In this document: positions 27,341 to 36,288 of the stretch, one piece after another
How the letters are laid out: each line of letters starts with the position of its first letter
Position numbering within the stretch: the first letter of the stretch is position 1
Program-made: the position numbers and the translations under genes
Assembly (NCBI RefSeq): GCF_003362755.1
Contig: NZ_QKRA01000006.1
Location: 1 to 64,000 of the forward strand
From: Marinomonas piezotolerans
GTDB taxonomy: Bacteria; Pseudomonadota; Gammaproteobacteria; Pseudomonadales; Marinomonadaceae
Direction of reading: 5' to 3'
Length of the DNA: 64,000 nt
The notes under the pieces: model-generated
Told to the model about the DNA's origin: nothing
The model's input: only the letters and a program-made list of their open reading frames with translations
The model's database searches: none

Positions 27341-27733
27341 CTAGCCGTCGTATTCGAATTTCGGCAAATCATCATTAAGACTGTACCAGCAGGATTTTTC
27401 AGCGACATAAATGTGCTTTTCAGGTGCAATGTTCGGGTCGCTGTCTAGTATACCCAACGCTATGTCAATGTGATTGGGAAAGTCTTTGTTATAGTAGTAG
27501 ACACTACAGCCGCAGTCTTTGCAAAATCCTCTACGAACACGCTCAGAGGAGGCATAACGCCGTATTCGTTTCTTTCCTGTCAGCCAAACAACATCCTGTT
27601 TCATGCAAGAACCGTAAGCGGCCCCCCCTCCTCCATGGCTTTTTTGACATTGTCGACAATGACAAATGTTTGCACTAATAAAAGGAGACGCAAGCTCGAA
27701 AGCAACAGCACCACATAAACAAGAGCCTTTCAC
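27341..27733 (-). CDS. GFA/CENP-V family zinc-binding protein
   Basis: A 130-residue protein of the glutathione-dependent formaldehyde-activating enzyme fold. Zinc ligands are visible in CLCGAV near 5-10, CHCRQCQKSHG near 24-34 and FCKDCGCSVYYY near 70-81. Most family members have no proven activity, and formaldehyde/glutathione chemistry should not be assumed. Stop lies eight bases from the convergent ldhA stop. Confidence 0.88.
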   Translation of the reverse strand: MKGSCLCGAVAFELASPFISANICHCRQCQKSHGGGGAAYGSCMKQDVVWLTGKKRIRRYASSERVRRGFCKDCGCSVYYYNKDFPNHIDIALGILDSDPNIAPEKHIYVAEKSCWYSLNDDLPKFEYDG

Positions 27734-27902
27734 GTAAGGTGATCCTCTTCAAAAGTCTGGCGTCATTATGCCAAAGTAACTCGATTACTCAATTCATCCG
27801 CTCAAAAAAACATAATTTTTATTATATAAACGGTTGTAGTTTTGCATGCCAAGCCTACAATTATTAACCTATATTATTTTACGTATATCAAGCATAAAAC
27901 CT

Positions 27903-28859
27903 ATGAATATAAATAAGATCGATTTGAACCTGCTAATCTACCTTGACGTGTTACTAAGAGAGTGCAACGTCACTCGCTCGGCTAATAAGCTGAACATCAC
28001 ACAGCCCGCCATGAGTAATGGTCTTAAACGACTAAGAGATCTTCTTGGAGACCCTCTATTAGTTCGCACAAGCGAGGGGATGAAACCGACTGAAAAAGCA
28101 CTACGCCTACAACCAATTGTACGCAAAGTACTGCTAGAACTTGAAGAAGCGCTGCAACCTGAAGCGGACTTTAACGAAAAAACATCAACTCGTGTCTTCC
28201 GCATCATGGCGAGCGATTACGCTGCCTCCACAGTCATACCTAGATTACTCAATCGTTTACGTGAAAATGCTCCAGGTATCACGATCGACATCATGACACC
28301 CAGCGACGTGACATTCCACGATGTTGAAGCAGGCAAAATCGACATGGCCATTAACCGATTTGAAGAGTTACCGCAGTCATTCCATGAGCGAAGCGTATGG
28401 CATGATACCTTTGTTTGCATGATGGCAGCAGATAACCCTGTTGCTAAAAACTTTACCTTAGAAACCTACTTAGAGGCACAACACATTTGGGTAAGTAAAA
28501 CGGGGTTCGGTGTTGGCGTTGGCATGGACCCAACAGATGTCCAAAAACTTGGCTGGGTAGATGAAGCCCTACAACGGCAAGGTAGGAAGCGCAGCATTCG
28601 AGTGTTTACTCGGAGTTATCACACAGCCATGCATCTTGCGCTTGAGCAAGACCTTATCGCTACGTTACCAAGAAAAGTAGCAATGATTAATCGCAACAAC
28701 CCTGACCTAGTTATTTTAGAGCCCCCGTTCGCCATCCCTCCCATCGAACTAAAAATGATCTGGAGCCCTTTGCTTCATCACGATGCCAGCCACATTTGGT
28801 TTAGAAAGCAGGTCATTGAGCTGGCAAACGAACTTAAGTCTCAAAGCGCTCGACTATAA
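27903..28859 (+). CDS. LysR-family transcriptional regulator
   Basis: A 318-residue LTTR from the ATG at 27903 (MNINKIDLNLLIYLDVLL); the upstream in-frame extension has no family character. The winged helix-turn-helix is at about residues 7-65 (NVTRSANKLNITQPAMSNGLKRLRDLLGDPLLVRTSEGMKPT), a sequence style of the NodD/LeuO/PnbR-like branch, and a periplasmic-binding-like effector domain follows from about 90. It is followed after only ten bases by a VOC-protein gene on the same strand, an unusual co-directional pairing. Confidence 0.9.
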   Translation: MNINKIDLNLLIYLDVLLRECNVTRSANKLNITQPAMSNGLKRLRDLLGDPLLVRTSEGMKPTEKALRLQPIVRKVLLELEEALQPEADFNEKTSTRVFRIMASDYAASTVIPRLLNRLRENAPGITIDIMTPSDVTFHDVEAGKIDMAINRFEELPQSFHERSVWHDTFVCMMAADNPVAKNFTLETYLEAQHIWVSKTGFGVGVGMDPTDVQKLGWVDEALQRQGRKRSIRVFTRSYHTAMHLALEQDLIATLPRKVAMINRNNPDLVILEPPFAIPPIELKMIWSPLLHHDASHIWFRKQVIELANELKSQSARL

Positions 28860-28869
28860 GAACAAAGAG

Positions 28870-29262
28870 ATGTCTATCAAGCTCGCTGGAATACATCACG
28901 CCGCCATTATCTGCTCTGACTACGAACAGTCAAAGCACTTCTATACACAGTGCTTGGGGCTATCAATTCTCAGAGAAACATTTCGTGCGGAAAGACAGTC
29001 TTATAAACTTGATTTAAGTCTAAATGATGGAACACAAATAGAACTCTTCTCATTCCCAAATGCGCCTGAGCGCCCCTCTTATCCGGAGGCACAAGGGCTG
29101 AGACATTTAGCGTTTAAGGTAACGAACTTAGACCAAGCGATCGAATCCCTGAGACAGCACCATATTGACGTTGAGACAGTTCGTATCGACGAACTAACAG
29201 GTAAACGTTACACGTTTTTTTCTGACCCCGATGGCTTACCGTTAGAATTATACGAAGCATAA
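28870..29262 (+). CDS. YaeR/GloA2-type VOC metalloprotein
   Basis: A 130-residue vicinal-oxygen-chelate protein, glyoxalase I-like. It matches E. coli YaeR throughout: GIHHAAIICSDYEQSKHFY at 8-26, IELFSFPNAPERPS, PEAQGLRHLAF and TFFSDPDGLPLELYE at the end; His and Glu metal ligands are in place. The true glyoxalase activity of YaeR-type proteins is unproven. The ATG at 28870 is chosen because upstream codons belong to the LysR gene. Ten bases separate the two genes; a strong terminator overlaps the stop. Confidence 0.9.
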   Translation: MSIKLAGIHHAAIICSDYEQSKHFYTQCLGLSILRETFRAERQSYKLDLSLNDGTQIELFSFPNAPERPSYPEAQGLRHLAFKVTNLDQAIESLRQHHIDVETVRIDELTGKRYTFFSDPDGLPLELYEA

Positions 29263-29290
29263 AAAAACGCGCCCAAAGGCGCGTTTTTTT
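29262..29290. terminator. bidirectional intrinsic terminator
   Basis: AAAAAACGCGCC, CAAA loop, GGCGCGTTTTTTT: a twelve-base perfect stem between the convergent VOC and peroxiredoxin genes. Confidence 0.95.
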
Positions 29291-29308
29291 ATATCTAAGT
29301 GGCTCGAA

Positions 29309-29932
29309 TTAAAGCTTGCCGCCATTCTCACCCAAGTAAGACGCCACACCATCTGGTGTATTAACCATACCTTTATCGCCTTTGTTCCAGCCAGCTGGAC
29401 ACACTTGGCCGTTCTCTTCAAAGAACTGAAGTGCATCAACTATACGTACTAGCTCGTCCATGTTTCGACCAATAGGTTCGTCATTAACAATTTGAGAGCG
29501 AACAAAACCTTTCTGGTCGATGACAAATGATGCGCGCATCGCAACACCAGCTGGGTAGTAAGAGTCGCCGCCCTCAGACTCAATGCCATATGCTTGAGCG
29601 ATTGCATGATCCATGTCACCAGCCAAAGTATATTCAACAGCACCAATGCCGCCTTCTTCAACTGGAGTATTGCGCCATGCATTGTGAGTAAAGTGCGAAT
29701 CGATAGAAACACCCACTACCTCAACACCCATCTCACGGAACTTCTCCATACGGTGAGACATCGCAATGATTTCTGAAGGACAAACAAAAGTGAAGTCCAA
29801 TGGGTAGAAGAATACAATTGCGTATTTACCCTTGATCGCCTCTGCTAGATTAAACGAATCAACAATTTGACCGTCTGCTAGCACTGCTGGTGCTGTAAAA
29901 TCAGGCGCTTTCTTACCGACTAAAATAGACAT
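29309..29932 (-). CDS. peroxiredoxin, typical 2-Cys (AhpC/Prx1 type)
   Basis: A 207-residue 2-Cys peroxiredoxin from the ATG at 29932, which has GAGGAA upstream. The peroxidatic Cys is C51 in DFTFVCPSE and the resolving Cys is about C178 in GQVCPAGW, so both catalytic residues are present. It reduces hydrogen peroxide and organic peroxides in the cytoplasm using thioredoxin or AhpF. It is close to grxD but separated by 83 bp; no oxyR gene or ahpF lies nearby. Confidence 0.95.
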   Translation of the reverse strand: MSILVGKKAPDFTAPAVLADGQIVDSFNLAEAIKGKYAIVFFYPLDFTFVCPSEIIAMSHRMEKFREMGVEVVGVSIDSHFTHNAWRNTPVEEGGIGAVEYTLAGDMDHAIAQAYGIESEGGDSYYPAGVAMRASFVIDQKGFVRSQIVNDEPIGRNMDELVRIVDALQFFEENGQVCPAGWNKGDKGMVNTPDGVASYLGENGGKL

Positions 29933-30015
29933 AATTTCCGTTCCTCTTAACCACATCTGTAAAATTCAAACCAAAATCACTTGGTCTTCACTTGCTTTAC
30001 GTTAAAGCCCAGCGC

Positions 30016-30342
30016 TTATTCCTCAGAAGGCGCTGCTTCTTTAACTAAACTCTGCAACTCGCCATTCGACGCCATTTCTACAATGATGTCACAGCCACCA
30101 ACCAGCTCTCCCTTAATCCAAAGCTGCGGGAAAGTAGGCCAGTTAGCATACTTAGGCAGTTCTGCGCGAATATCTGGATTCTCCAATATATTCACAAATG
30201 CAAAACGTTCACCACAGGCCATCAATGCTTGAACAGCTTGAGCCGAGAAGCCACATTGAGGCATGCGAGGCGTGCCTTTCATGTAAAGCAGAATATCATT
30301 GCTAGTAATTTGCTCTTTAATCGTTTCAATTGTGTTACTCAC
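30016..30342 (-). CDS. grxD: monothiol glutaredoxin Grx4
   Basis: A 108-residue monothiol glutaredoxin with the CGFS active site at residues 30-33 in MPQCGFSAQAV and the glutathione-binding WPTFPQLWIKGELVGGCDI segment near 69-87. Grx4 proteins carry a glutathione-ligated [2Fe-2S] cluster and pair with BolA in iron-sulfur delivery and iron sensing. It is divergent from argF across 203 bp. Confidence 0.95.
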   Translation of the reverse strand: MSNTIETIKEQITSNDILLYMKGTPRMPQCGFSAQAVQALMACGERFAFVNILENPDIRAELPKYANWPTFPQLWIKGELVGGCDIIVEMASNGELQSLVKEAAPSEE

Positions 30343-30545
30343 GATCAGTCGACCTCACCTTATCTATCGCTACCTATGTAGCTAATGTGTATTAGTGCGT
30401 ATGCCAGAAAGTATGGGGGTAAACGTATTTTTTACAACCCCGTATCGTGCAAATCCTTTGACAAATCCCTCTTTACTAGTGGGCAGCAGTGTATTAAATT
30501 GGCCGATTCCCTAATTACTGGTTAAATTCTTAACAGGAGCTTATC

Positions 30546-31451
30546 GTGTCGCCGAGACATTTTTTGACTCTGAAGGACTTATCGTCTGATGAGCTAAAGC
30601 AATTACTTTCACGGGCTATCGAGCTAAAAACTATGCATCGTGAAGGTACGGAGTACCAGCCTTTGAAAAACAAAGTGCTCGCGATGATTTTCGAAAAGTC
30701 TTCCACCCGAACTCGGGTATCGTTCGAAGCAGGTATGGCACAATTTGGGGGCCATGCATTGTTTTTATCTCCTCGCGATACACAACTTGGTCGTGGTGAA
30801 CCTGTGGAAGACAGTGCGCGAGTCATTTCTAGCATGGTTGATGCGGTCATGATCCGGACATTTGACCATAAAATGATTGAGACATTCGCAGCAAACTCAT
30901 CTGTACCTGTTATCAATGCGCTAACCGATGACTACCACCCTTGCCAGCTTTTGGCCGACATGCAAACGTACCTAGAACATCGTGGCTCCATCGCTGGTAA
31001 AAAAGTTGTTTGGGTAGGCGATGGCAATAACATGTGCCACTCTTATATGAATGCAGCAGATTTACTGGACTTCCAGCTCGTCGTAGCCTGCCCTGCAGGG
31101 TACGAACCCAACGATGAAATCATGGCGGATAACAAGCATTGTGTTACTGTTACAAACAGTGTTCAAGAAGCGGTAAGCAACGCCGACCTGGTTGTCACAG
31201 ATGTATTTGCTTCAATGGGCCAAGAAGACGAGCAAGAGCAACGAGTCAGAGACTTCAACGGCTTTCAAGTCAATCAAGAATTGATGTCATTAGCTAAGTC
31301 TGATGCGTTATTTATGCACTGTCTACCTGCCCACCGTGGTGAAGAGGTGACAACAGAAGTTATTGACCACCCCGACTCTGTTGTGTGGGACGAAGCAGAA
31401 AATCGCCTACATGCACAAAAAGCATTGCTTGAATTTTTGATCTGTAACTAA
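30546..31451 (+). CDS. argF: ornithine carbamoyltransferase
   Basis: ArgF, 301 residues, forms citrulline from ornithine and carbamoyl phosphate in arginine synthesis. Carbamoyl-phosphate-binding STRTR is at 53-57, HPCQLLAD near 127-134, and the ornithine-side [11 protein letters not shown] near 263-273. The start is GTG, five bases after AGGAG. It is shorter than E. coli ArgF by about 30 residues, as in Pseudomonas anabolic enzymes. I found no convincing ArgR box in the 200-bp upstream region. A terminator follows. Confidence 0.96.
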   Translation: MSPRHFLTLKDLSSDELKQLLSRAIELKTMHREGTEYQPLKNKVLAMIFEKSSTRTRVSFEAGMAQFGGHALFLSPRDTQLGRGEPVEDSARVISSMVDAVMIRTFDHKMIETFAANSSVPVINALTDDYHPCQLLADMQTYLEHRGSIAGKKVVWVGDGNNMCHSYMNAADLLDFQLVVACPAGYEPNDEIMADNKHCVTVTNSVQEAVSNADLVVTDVFASMGQEDEQEQRVRDFNGFQVNQELMSLAKSDALFMHCLPAHRGEEVTTEVIDHPDSVVWDEAENRLHAQKALLEFLICN

Positions 31452-31462
31452 GACAATCTCGT

Positions 31463-31501
31463 AAGGCTCGTTGTTAGCAATGTCTAACACGGGCCTTTTT
31501 T
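31463..31501 (+). terminator. intrinsic terminator after argF
   Basis: AAGGCtCGtTGTTAG pairs with CTAACACGgGCCTT, and six Ts follow; it ends argF before the metR control region. Confidence 0.8.
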
Positions 31502-31514
31502 ACACACATTGAGC

Positions 31515-31527
31515 TGAATTTAGTTCA
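31515..31527 (+). promoter_or_regulatory. MetR box upstream of metR
   Basis: TGAATTTAGTTCA matches the MetR consensus TGAA-N5-TTCA exactly, with T/A at the centre as required. It lies 17 bp before the metR ATG, so it should mediate negative autoregulation by MetR. Confidence 0.75.
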
Positions 31528-31543
31528 AACAAAAGAGATTAGT

Positions 31544-32470
31544 ATGAGCATAATTGAAGTTAGGCACCTTAAAACACTCACCGCCCTACGCGAGACAGGC
31601 AGCCTAGTCGAAGCAGCAGAGCGAGTTCATTTGACTCAATCTGCTTTATCACATCAACTCAAAGATCTCGAAGAAAAACTAGGCTGCCCTTTATTCATTC
31701 GCAAAACGAAACCTGTGCGCTTCACCAGCGCGGGATTACGATTGCTGCAGCTTGCGGATGACGTGTTACTATCTTTTCGTTCTGCACAGCGTGACATTCA
31801 ACGGTTCGCTGAAGGTGAAAGTGGGCGCCTACATATAGCTATTGAATGTCACAGTTGTTACGAGTGGCTCATGCCAACCATTGACCACTTTCGAGAACAC
31901 TGGCCCGATGTAGAATTAGATTTATCGACAGCCTTTAGTTTTATGCCACTGCCTGCACTTGCCAGAGGTGACTTAGACCTTGTGGTAACGTCTGATCCTC
32001 AAGATCTACCTAACATTGAATACATTCCCTTGTTTCAATACGAATCTCAAGTGGCTCTTTCCCGACATCATGCGCTGGCTAAAAAAGACTACTTATTGCC
32101 TGAAGATTTCATCAACGAAACTTTAATCACTTATCCAGTTGAATCAGAGCGATTAGATATTTTTAAGCATTTTTTAATGCCTGCAAGCGTGTCTCCTGCA
32201 AAAGTACGCCACAGTGAGTTAACACTCATGATGATGCAATTGGTCGCCAGCGGTCGTGGAGTTTGTTGTCTACCTAACTGGGCATTAACGGAGTACACCA
32301 ACAGGCAGTATGTAATTACTAAATCACTCGGAGAAGAAGGAATCTGGTGTAAGCTCTATCTTGCAATTCGCAAAGATCAAAGAGACAACGCTTATATGGA
32401 AGATTTAATTACTACCGCCTCAAAGACATGCTTCAAAAACTTAAGAGGCATTCTTTCACCTGATCTATGA
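31544..32470 (+). CDS. metR: LysR-type regulator MetR
   Basis: A 308-residue LTTR matching E. coli MetR along its length: EVRHLKTLTALRETGSL at the N-terminus, the helix-turn-helix LTQSALSHQLKDLEEKLG, then RLHIAIECHSCYEWLMPTIDHF near 96-117, a stretch specific to MetR, and ETLITYPVESERLDIFKHFL. MetR uses homocysteine as co-activator and controls metE, metH and glyA. Here it is not beside metE; instead it follows argF. A perfect MetR box stands directly upstream. Convergent with rstB. Confidence 0.93.
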   Translation: MSIIEVRHLKTLTALRETGSLVEAAERVHLTQSALSHQLKDLEEKLGCPLFIRKTKPVRFTSAGLRLLQLADDVLLSFRSAQRDIQRFAEGESGRLHIAIECHSCYEWLMPTIDHFREHWPDVELDLSTAFSFMPLPALARGDLDLVVTSDPQDLPNIEYIPLFQYESQVALSRHHALAKKDYLLPEDFINETLITYPVESERLDIFKHFLMPASVSPAKVRHSELTLMMMQLVASGRGVCCLPNWALTEYTNRQYVITKSLGEEGIWCKLYLAIRKDQRDNAYMEDLITTASKTCFKNLRGILSPDL

Positions 32471-32488
32471 TAGTAACGCTTAGATAAA

Positions 32489-34000
32489 CTAACTTAGGCT
32501 GTTTTGGTGTTGGCTTCGGGACCATATCAAACTAAACTTTGCACCGCCCAACTCACTACCATCCACCAACACAGCACCACCATGCCAAAATGCTATGCGC
32601 TGAACAATGGCAAGGCCAAGTCCATAGCCGCCCGAAGCGCGCGTACGACTGTTATCTAAGCGCTGGAATGGAATAAACACTTTATCTCGGTCTTCAACAG
32701 GAATACCTGGTCCATCATCCTCAATGTCTACTTGCCAACGTTCGTTATCAACAGTAAAGGTAATCGCTATAATGGAATTGGCATACTTCGACGCATTGAG
32801 TATGAGGTTCTGCAACGCTCGATGGAGATGATGTGCGTCCGCAGTGACAATATCATCATCACTGACTTCCACTCTAACGTCAAAGCGTTGTAATAAGGGC
32901 TGATTATGATCAACGATACCATTCAGTAACTGACGGATGCTGGTCTGCTCAAAGTTTAAGGCCAATGACCCCTCCTCGAGTTTGCCGTAAGTTAACACTT
33001 CATCAACCAATGTGTTCAATTCCTCCACATCGATTTCCAAAGCGCTGACTGAAGCTTCCTGCTCCTCGGTAACATCATCCTTCAGTGCCTCTAACCCAAA
33101 CCGTAAACGAGCAATCGGCGTTCTTAACTCATGAGAAATGGCATTGATCATTTCACGCTGGACCTTGAGCAGCCGCTGTATATGTGATGACATTGAGTCA
33201 AATGAATAGGCCAATTCTTTCAGTGTTCCAGAGCTGTCCACTACCCCTTGAGGCAAGCTACTTCGGCCACGAGCAATCTGCCGAGTTACGGTTTCAAAGT
33301 GGACCCGTTTCTGATCTAAGCGAGTCAACTCGACCCAAATCAATATCAATAGCGCAGCAATTGAGATGATAATGATAAGAATGACAGCACCGCCTAATGA
33401 AAAAGCAGACCCTAACTCAATACTTATTAGCCAGCTGCTGTCATCAGCATCTAGCCACAAGATAGACGATGTCCCCTCATTTAACTGAATCATATCAATG
33501 CCTGACATAGAACTAGTTAAATAGGCGCTTGGATTAACTTCGGTAAGGTTAATATACGTAAGAGACTGTAGAGTCTCCAATTTTGCTGAAACTAGCGCAG
33601 CAGAATGAAGATAGTATCTCAGCAAACTCGCGACACTAAACCCTTCTACTGGCTTTAGCTCGCCCTCTAGAAATAATGTATCTTCGTTAAAAACTCGGAC
33701 TGATTCCGACGAATCTATAGTTAACCATTTAATTTTGGGAGGGGTGAGCAAGGGCTCGGGCTCTGACAGCACCTGCCAGTTGAATCGAGAATACTGACTA
33801 ATGGTGCTAGCAGTAAACACACCTTTAGATAAAAGTTGAGCAGAAAGCTCAACATCAGAGTTCATGTAGCGATGAATTTGATCTGATTCATAGCGACTTT
33901 GAATAAACTCAATAGCGCCATAACACACGAGTAATATTATGGCCCCTCCAATCAGGATGTGCCGATAGAGGCGCCATATATCACTTCTCATAAGAGTCAA
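32489..34000 (-). CDS. rstB: two-component sensor histidine kinase, RstB-like
   Basis: A 503-residue membrane kinase. TM1 is at about 13-33, a periplasmic sensor of about 165 residues follows, TM2 is at about 203-224, then HAMP, a HisKA dimerisation domain with phospho-acceptor H290 in NAISHELRTPIARLRFGLEAL, and the ATPase domain with N box LHRALQNLILNASKYANS and G boxes DDGPGIP and GYGLGLAIV. The H-box wording resembles E. coli RstB. Its ATG overlaps the upstream regulator stop by four bases. The periplasmic signal is unknown. Confidence 0.88.
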   Translation of the reverse strand: MTLMRSDIWRLYRHILIGGAIILLVCYGAIEFIQSRYESDQIHRYMNSDVELSAQLLSKGVFTASTISQYSRFNWQVLSEPEPLLTPPKIKWLTIDSSESVRVFNEDTLFLEGELKPVEGFSVASLLRYYLHSAALVSAKLETLQSLTYINLTEVNPSAYLTSSMSGIDMIQLNEGTSSILWLDADDSSWLISIELGSAFSLGGAVILIIIISIAALLILIWVELTRLDQKRVHFETVTRQIARGRSSLPQGVVDSSGTLKELAYSFDSMSSHIQRLLKVQREMINAISHELRTPIARLRFGLEALKDDVTEEQEASVSALEIDVEELNTLVDEVLTYGKLEEGSLALNFEQTSIRQLLNGIVDHNQPLLQRFDVRVEVSDDDIVTADAHHLHRALQNLILNASKYANSIIAITFTVDNERWQVDIEDDGPGIPVEDRDKVFIPFQRLDNSRTRASGGYGLGLAIVQRIAFWHGGAVLVDGSELGGAKFSLIWSRSQHQNSLS

Positions 34001-34716
34001 ACCTCTTTAACGAACAGGTAACCCTTACTACGAATAGTTTTAATACGTCGAGGATGTATTGGATCATCACCAATTTTAGAGCGAATTCGAGAAATGCGCA
34101 CATCGACAGATCGATCTTGGCCGTCATATTCTATACCGCGCAATTCGCCGAATATTTCTTCGCGACTAAGAATACGACCCGCATTGCTGGCCAAGAGCCA
34201 TAGCAAGTCAAATTCAGCACTTGTTAGCTCAATTTCCTCTCCATCGCGCCACGCCTCGCGACGAGAATTGTCTACAACCAACTGGCCAAACTCCAACGTT
34301 TGCTCCACACCGGCGTCAACTACTCCTTGATCAACATCTTGGGTACTACGTCGTAGCAAAGATTGTACACGTGCCAACAACACCCTAGGTTTCGCTGGCT
34401 TAGAAACGTAATCATCCGCACCAATTTCGAGACCCAAAATCTGATCGACGTCATCACTGCGCGCGGTAAGCATCAGGATAGGCCCCTTATACTCATTGCG
34501 AACACTGCGACAGACTGTAAACCCATCCGCGCCGGGTAACATCAAGTCTAAAATTACTAGAGATGGCTGCTCCTTAACAATTCGCGAAATAGCATTGCGA
34601 CCATCGGGCTCCACCTCTACCGTAAAACCATTTTTTTGCAAGTATTCTTGGGTCAACGTAGCAAGACGCTCATCATCCTCAACAATCAATATGGATTGGG
34701 GTTCATTCACGCTCAT
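33997..34716 (-). CDS. rstA: OmpR-family response regulator, RstA-like
   Basis: A 239-residue regulator: receiver domain with phospho-acceptor D57 in LVILDLMLPGADG and conserved Lys in VSKPAKPRVLLARV, then an OmpR-type winged helix ending in RIKTIRSKGYLF. LRGIEYDGQDRSVDVRISRIRSKIGDDP matches RstA. The ATG at 34716 has GAGGACGA upstream; a longer form from 34746 would lack one. It is translationally coupled to the sensor. In E. coli RstA is under PhoP; here no PhoP link is visible. Confidence 0.88.
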   Translation of the reverse strand: MSVNEPQSILIVEDDERLATLTQEYLQKNGFTVEVEPDGRNAISRIVKEQPSLVILDLMLPGADGFTVCRSVRNEYKGPILMLTARSDDVDQILGLEIGADDYVSKPAKPRVLLARVQSLLRRSTQDVDQGVVDAGVEQTLEFGQLVVDNSRREAWRDGEEIELTSAEFDLLWLLASNAGRILSREEIFGELRGIEYDGQDRSVDVRISRIRSKIGDDPIHPRRIKTIRSKGYLFVKEV

Positions 34717-34759
34717 ATTTCGTCCTCGTCCGTTTGGCACTTTCATAAAACCTTTAAGA

Positions 34760-35221
34760 TCAATCTACTAGAAGATCCCGGATTTGTCTAACACGCTCAC
34801 GGTTTACATTTAAGTCATCATAACCAACCCGAGAAGCGGACCGCACATGCATGACACTGTCAGCTTCAGGGAAGTAAAGCTCTAAGTCGTCTTGAAAATC
34901 AAATAAATCGCTTTCCACTACGATATGCGAATAGCCAAGCCTGCTGTCAACCAAACGCGCATTACCACTCTCTAAAAAGTGCTTTTCTAGCTTCAGCTGC
35001 ACAGCTTTGACCGTGTCTTTGTATAAGATCGGCTCAGCGTAATGCTGAACGTCTTCGGGAGACGCTTGTGTTGAAATACAATTAGGTGTATCTGGGCATG
35101 GCAATAACAATCCATCGGTTACACCTAACCCCTCTGGCATATCACTATTCAAATCGACATATATGAAAAAGCCAACTAGCATCGCAATGATCACTACAAA
35201 TATCCATCGCACCATGCTCAT
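34760..35221 (-). CDS. DUF1499 domain protein
   Basis: About 153 residues: an N-terminal membrane anchor or signal (VRWIFVVIIAMLVGFFIYVDL) then the DUF1499 domain, with CPDTPNCISTQ near 42-52, DLFDFQDDLELYFPE near 106-120 and the terminal RSASRVGYDDLNVNRERVRQIRDLL. The family is of unknown function and often associated with envelope or photosynthetic membranes. Start is uncertain among ATGs at 35221 and 35215 and a TTG at 35230. It is between rstA and rluB on the same strand. Confidence 0.85.
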   Translation of the reverse strand: MSMVRWIFVVIIAMLVGFFIYVDLNSDMPEGLGVTDGLLLPCPDTPNCISTQASPEDVQHYAEPILYKDTVKAVQLKLEKHFLESGNARLVDSRLGYSHIVVESDLFDFQDDLELYFPEADSVMHVRSASRVGYDDLNVNRERVRQIRDLLVD

Positions 35222-35235
35222 TCCACACAATCCCC

Positions 35236-36150
35236 TTATCTAAATGATCTACGTCCAGGTTTCTTAGGTTTGAACTCTTGTTTTTCAGAGCCACTTTGCC
35301 AATCAAAGCCTTTGTCACGACGCTTTGTTCGCGCAACACTTCCACTTACGCGGGAGCCACGTTGACGTTTTCGGTCATGTACTTCTTGCTGACTCTTAAT
35401 GTCAACTTTACGATGCGGTAAATTTACCAATTCGCACAATGCAGAGACATCGTCGTCTTCCATCTCTACCCATCTGCCTACTTTAGCTTTAGAAGGCAGA
35501 AAAACTGGGCCAAAGCGTACACGCTTTAGTCGGTTTACTTTAACGCCTTGAGATTCCCACAAACGACGCACCTCTCGATTCCGACCTTCCATTAGGCACA
35601 CGTAGAACCAGCGGTTAATTCCTTCACCGCCGCCATCAACGATATCGGTAAACTGGGCGATTCCGTCTTCTAATAACACCCCTTTTTTAAGATTCTCTTG
35701 ATGTTCCTCAGTGACCGTCCCCATCACTCGTACAAGGTATTCTCGGTCAATCTCGGTAGAAGGATGCATCAGTCGATTTGCCAGTTCACCATCCGTTGTA
35801 AACAGCAATAAACCGGATGTATTTATATCCAAGCGACCAACAGCAATCCAACGACTGCCGCGTAATTTTGGTAAACGATCAAAGACGGTGGGGCGCCCTT
35901 CTGGATCTTTACGAGTACACACCTCCCCTTCAGGCTTGTTGTAAATGATGACACGACGCTCTAACTCGTCCACCGCCGTCGCTTTAACTGGCTCGCCATC
36001 AAATTCAATTACGTCATCCGAGCGCACCCTGTCGCCTAGCTTGGCAATGGCTCCGTTGACTGTTACACGCCCTTCTCGGATACGATTTTCCATTTCACGG
36101 CGGGATCCCACACCAGCTCTCGCTAGCACTTTCTGTAATTTCTCGTCCAT
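35236..36150 (-). CDS. rluB: 23S rRNA pseudouridine(2605) synthase RluB
   Basis: RluB, 304 residues. S4 RNA-binding domain at about 3-50 ([31 protein letters not shown]), catalytic aspartate in [15 protein letters not shown] near 102-116, then [16 protein letters not shown] near 187-202. The C-terminal tail from about 240 is basic and low-complexity ([29 protein letters not shown]), typical of RluB. The scpA/scpB genes that often precede rluB are not here. Confidence 0.95.
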   Translation of the reverse strand: MDEKLQKVLARAGVGSRREMENRIREGRVTVNGAIAKLGDRVRSDDVIEFDGEPVKATAVDELERRVIIYNKPEGEVCTRKDPEGRPTVFDRLPKLRGSRWIAVGRLDINTSGLLLFTTDGELANRLMHPSTEIDREYLVRVMGTVTEEHQENLKKGVLLEDGIAQFTDIVDGGGEGINRWFYVCLMEGRNREVRRLWESQGVKVNRLKRVRFGPVFLPSKAKVGRWVEMEDDDVSALCELVNLPHRKVDIKSQQEVHDRKRQRGSRVSGSVARTKRRDKGFDWQSGSEKQEFKPKKPGRRSFR

Positions 36151-36288
36151 TACGACCTCTTTTGGGAATGCTTCTCAGCAACCCATTGTTAGTAACTGTT
36201 TAAAATATATTTGTGGCATTGCCTAACGCATTGTTGAGAGCATTATAGTCACAACGCCAAGCGCTTCATAGTTAGAAGTATTGTGTTT

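Noticed and set aside
30343-30545. Possible ArgR box before argF
   Set aside because: No sequence close to the TGAAT-N4-ATTCA type palindrome could be found; a TTGACA at 30458 lacks a -10 at proper spacing.
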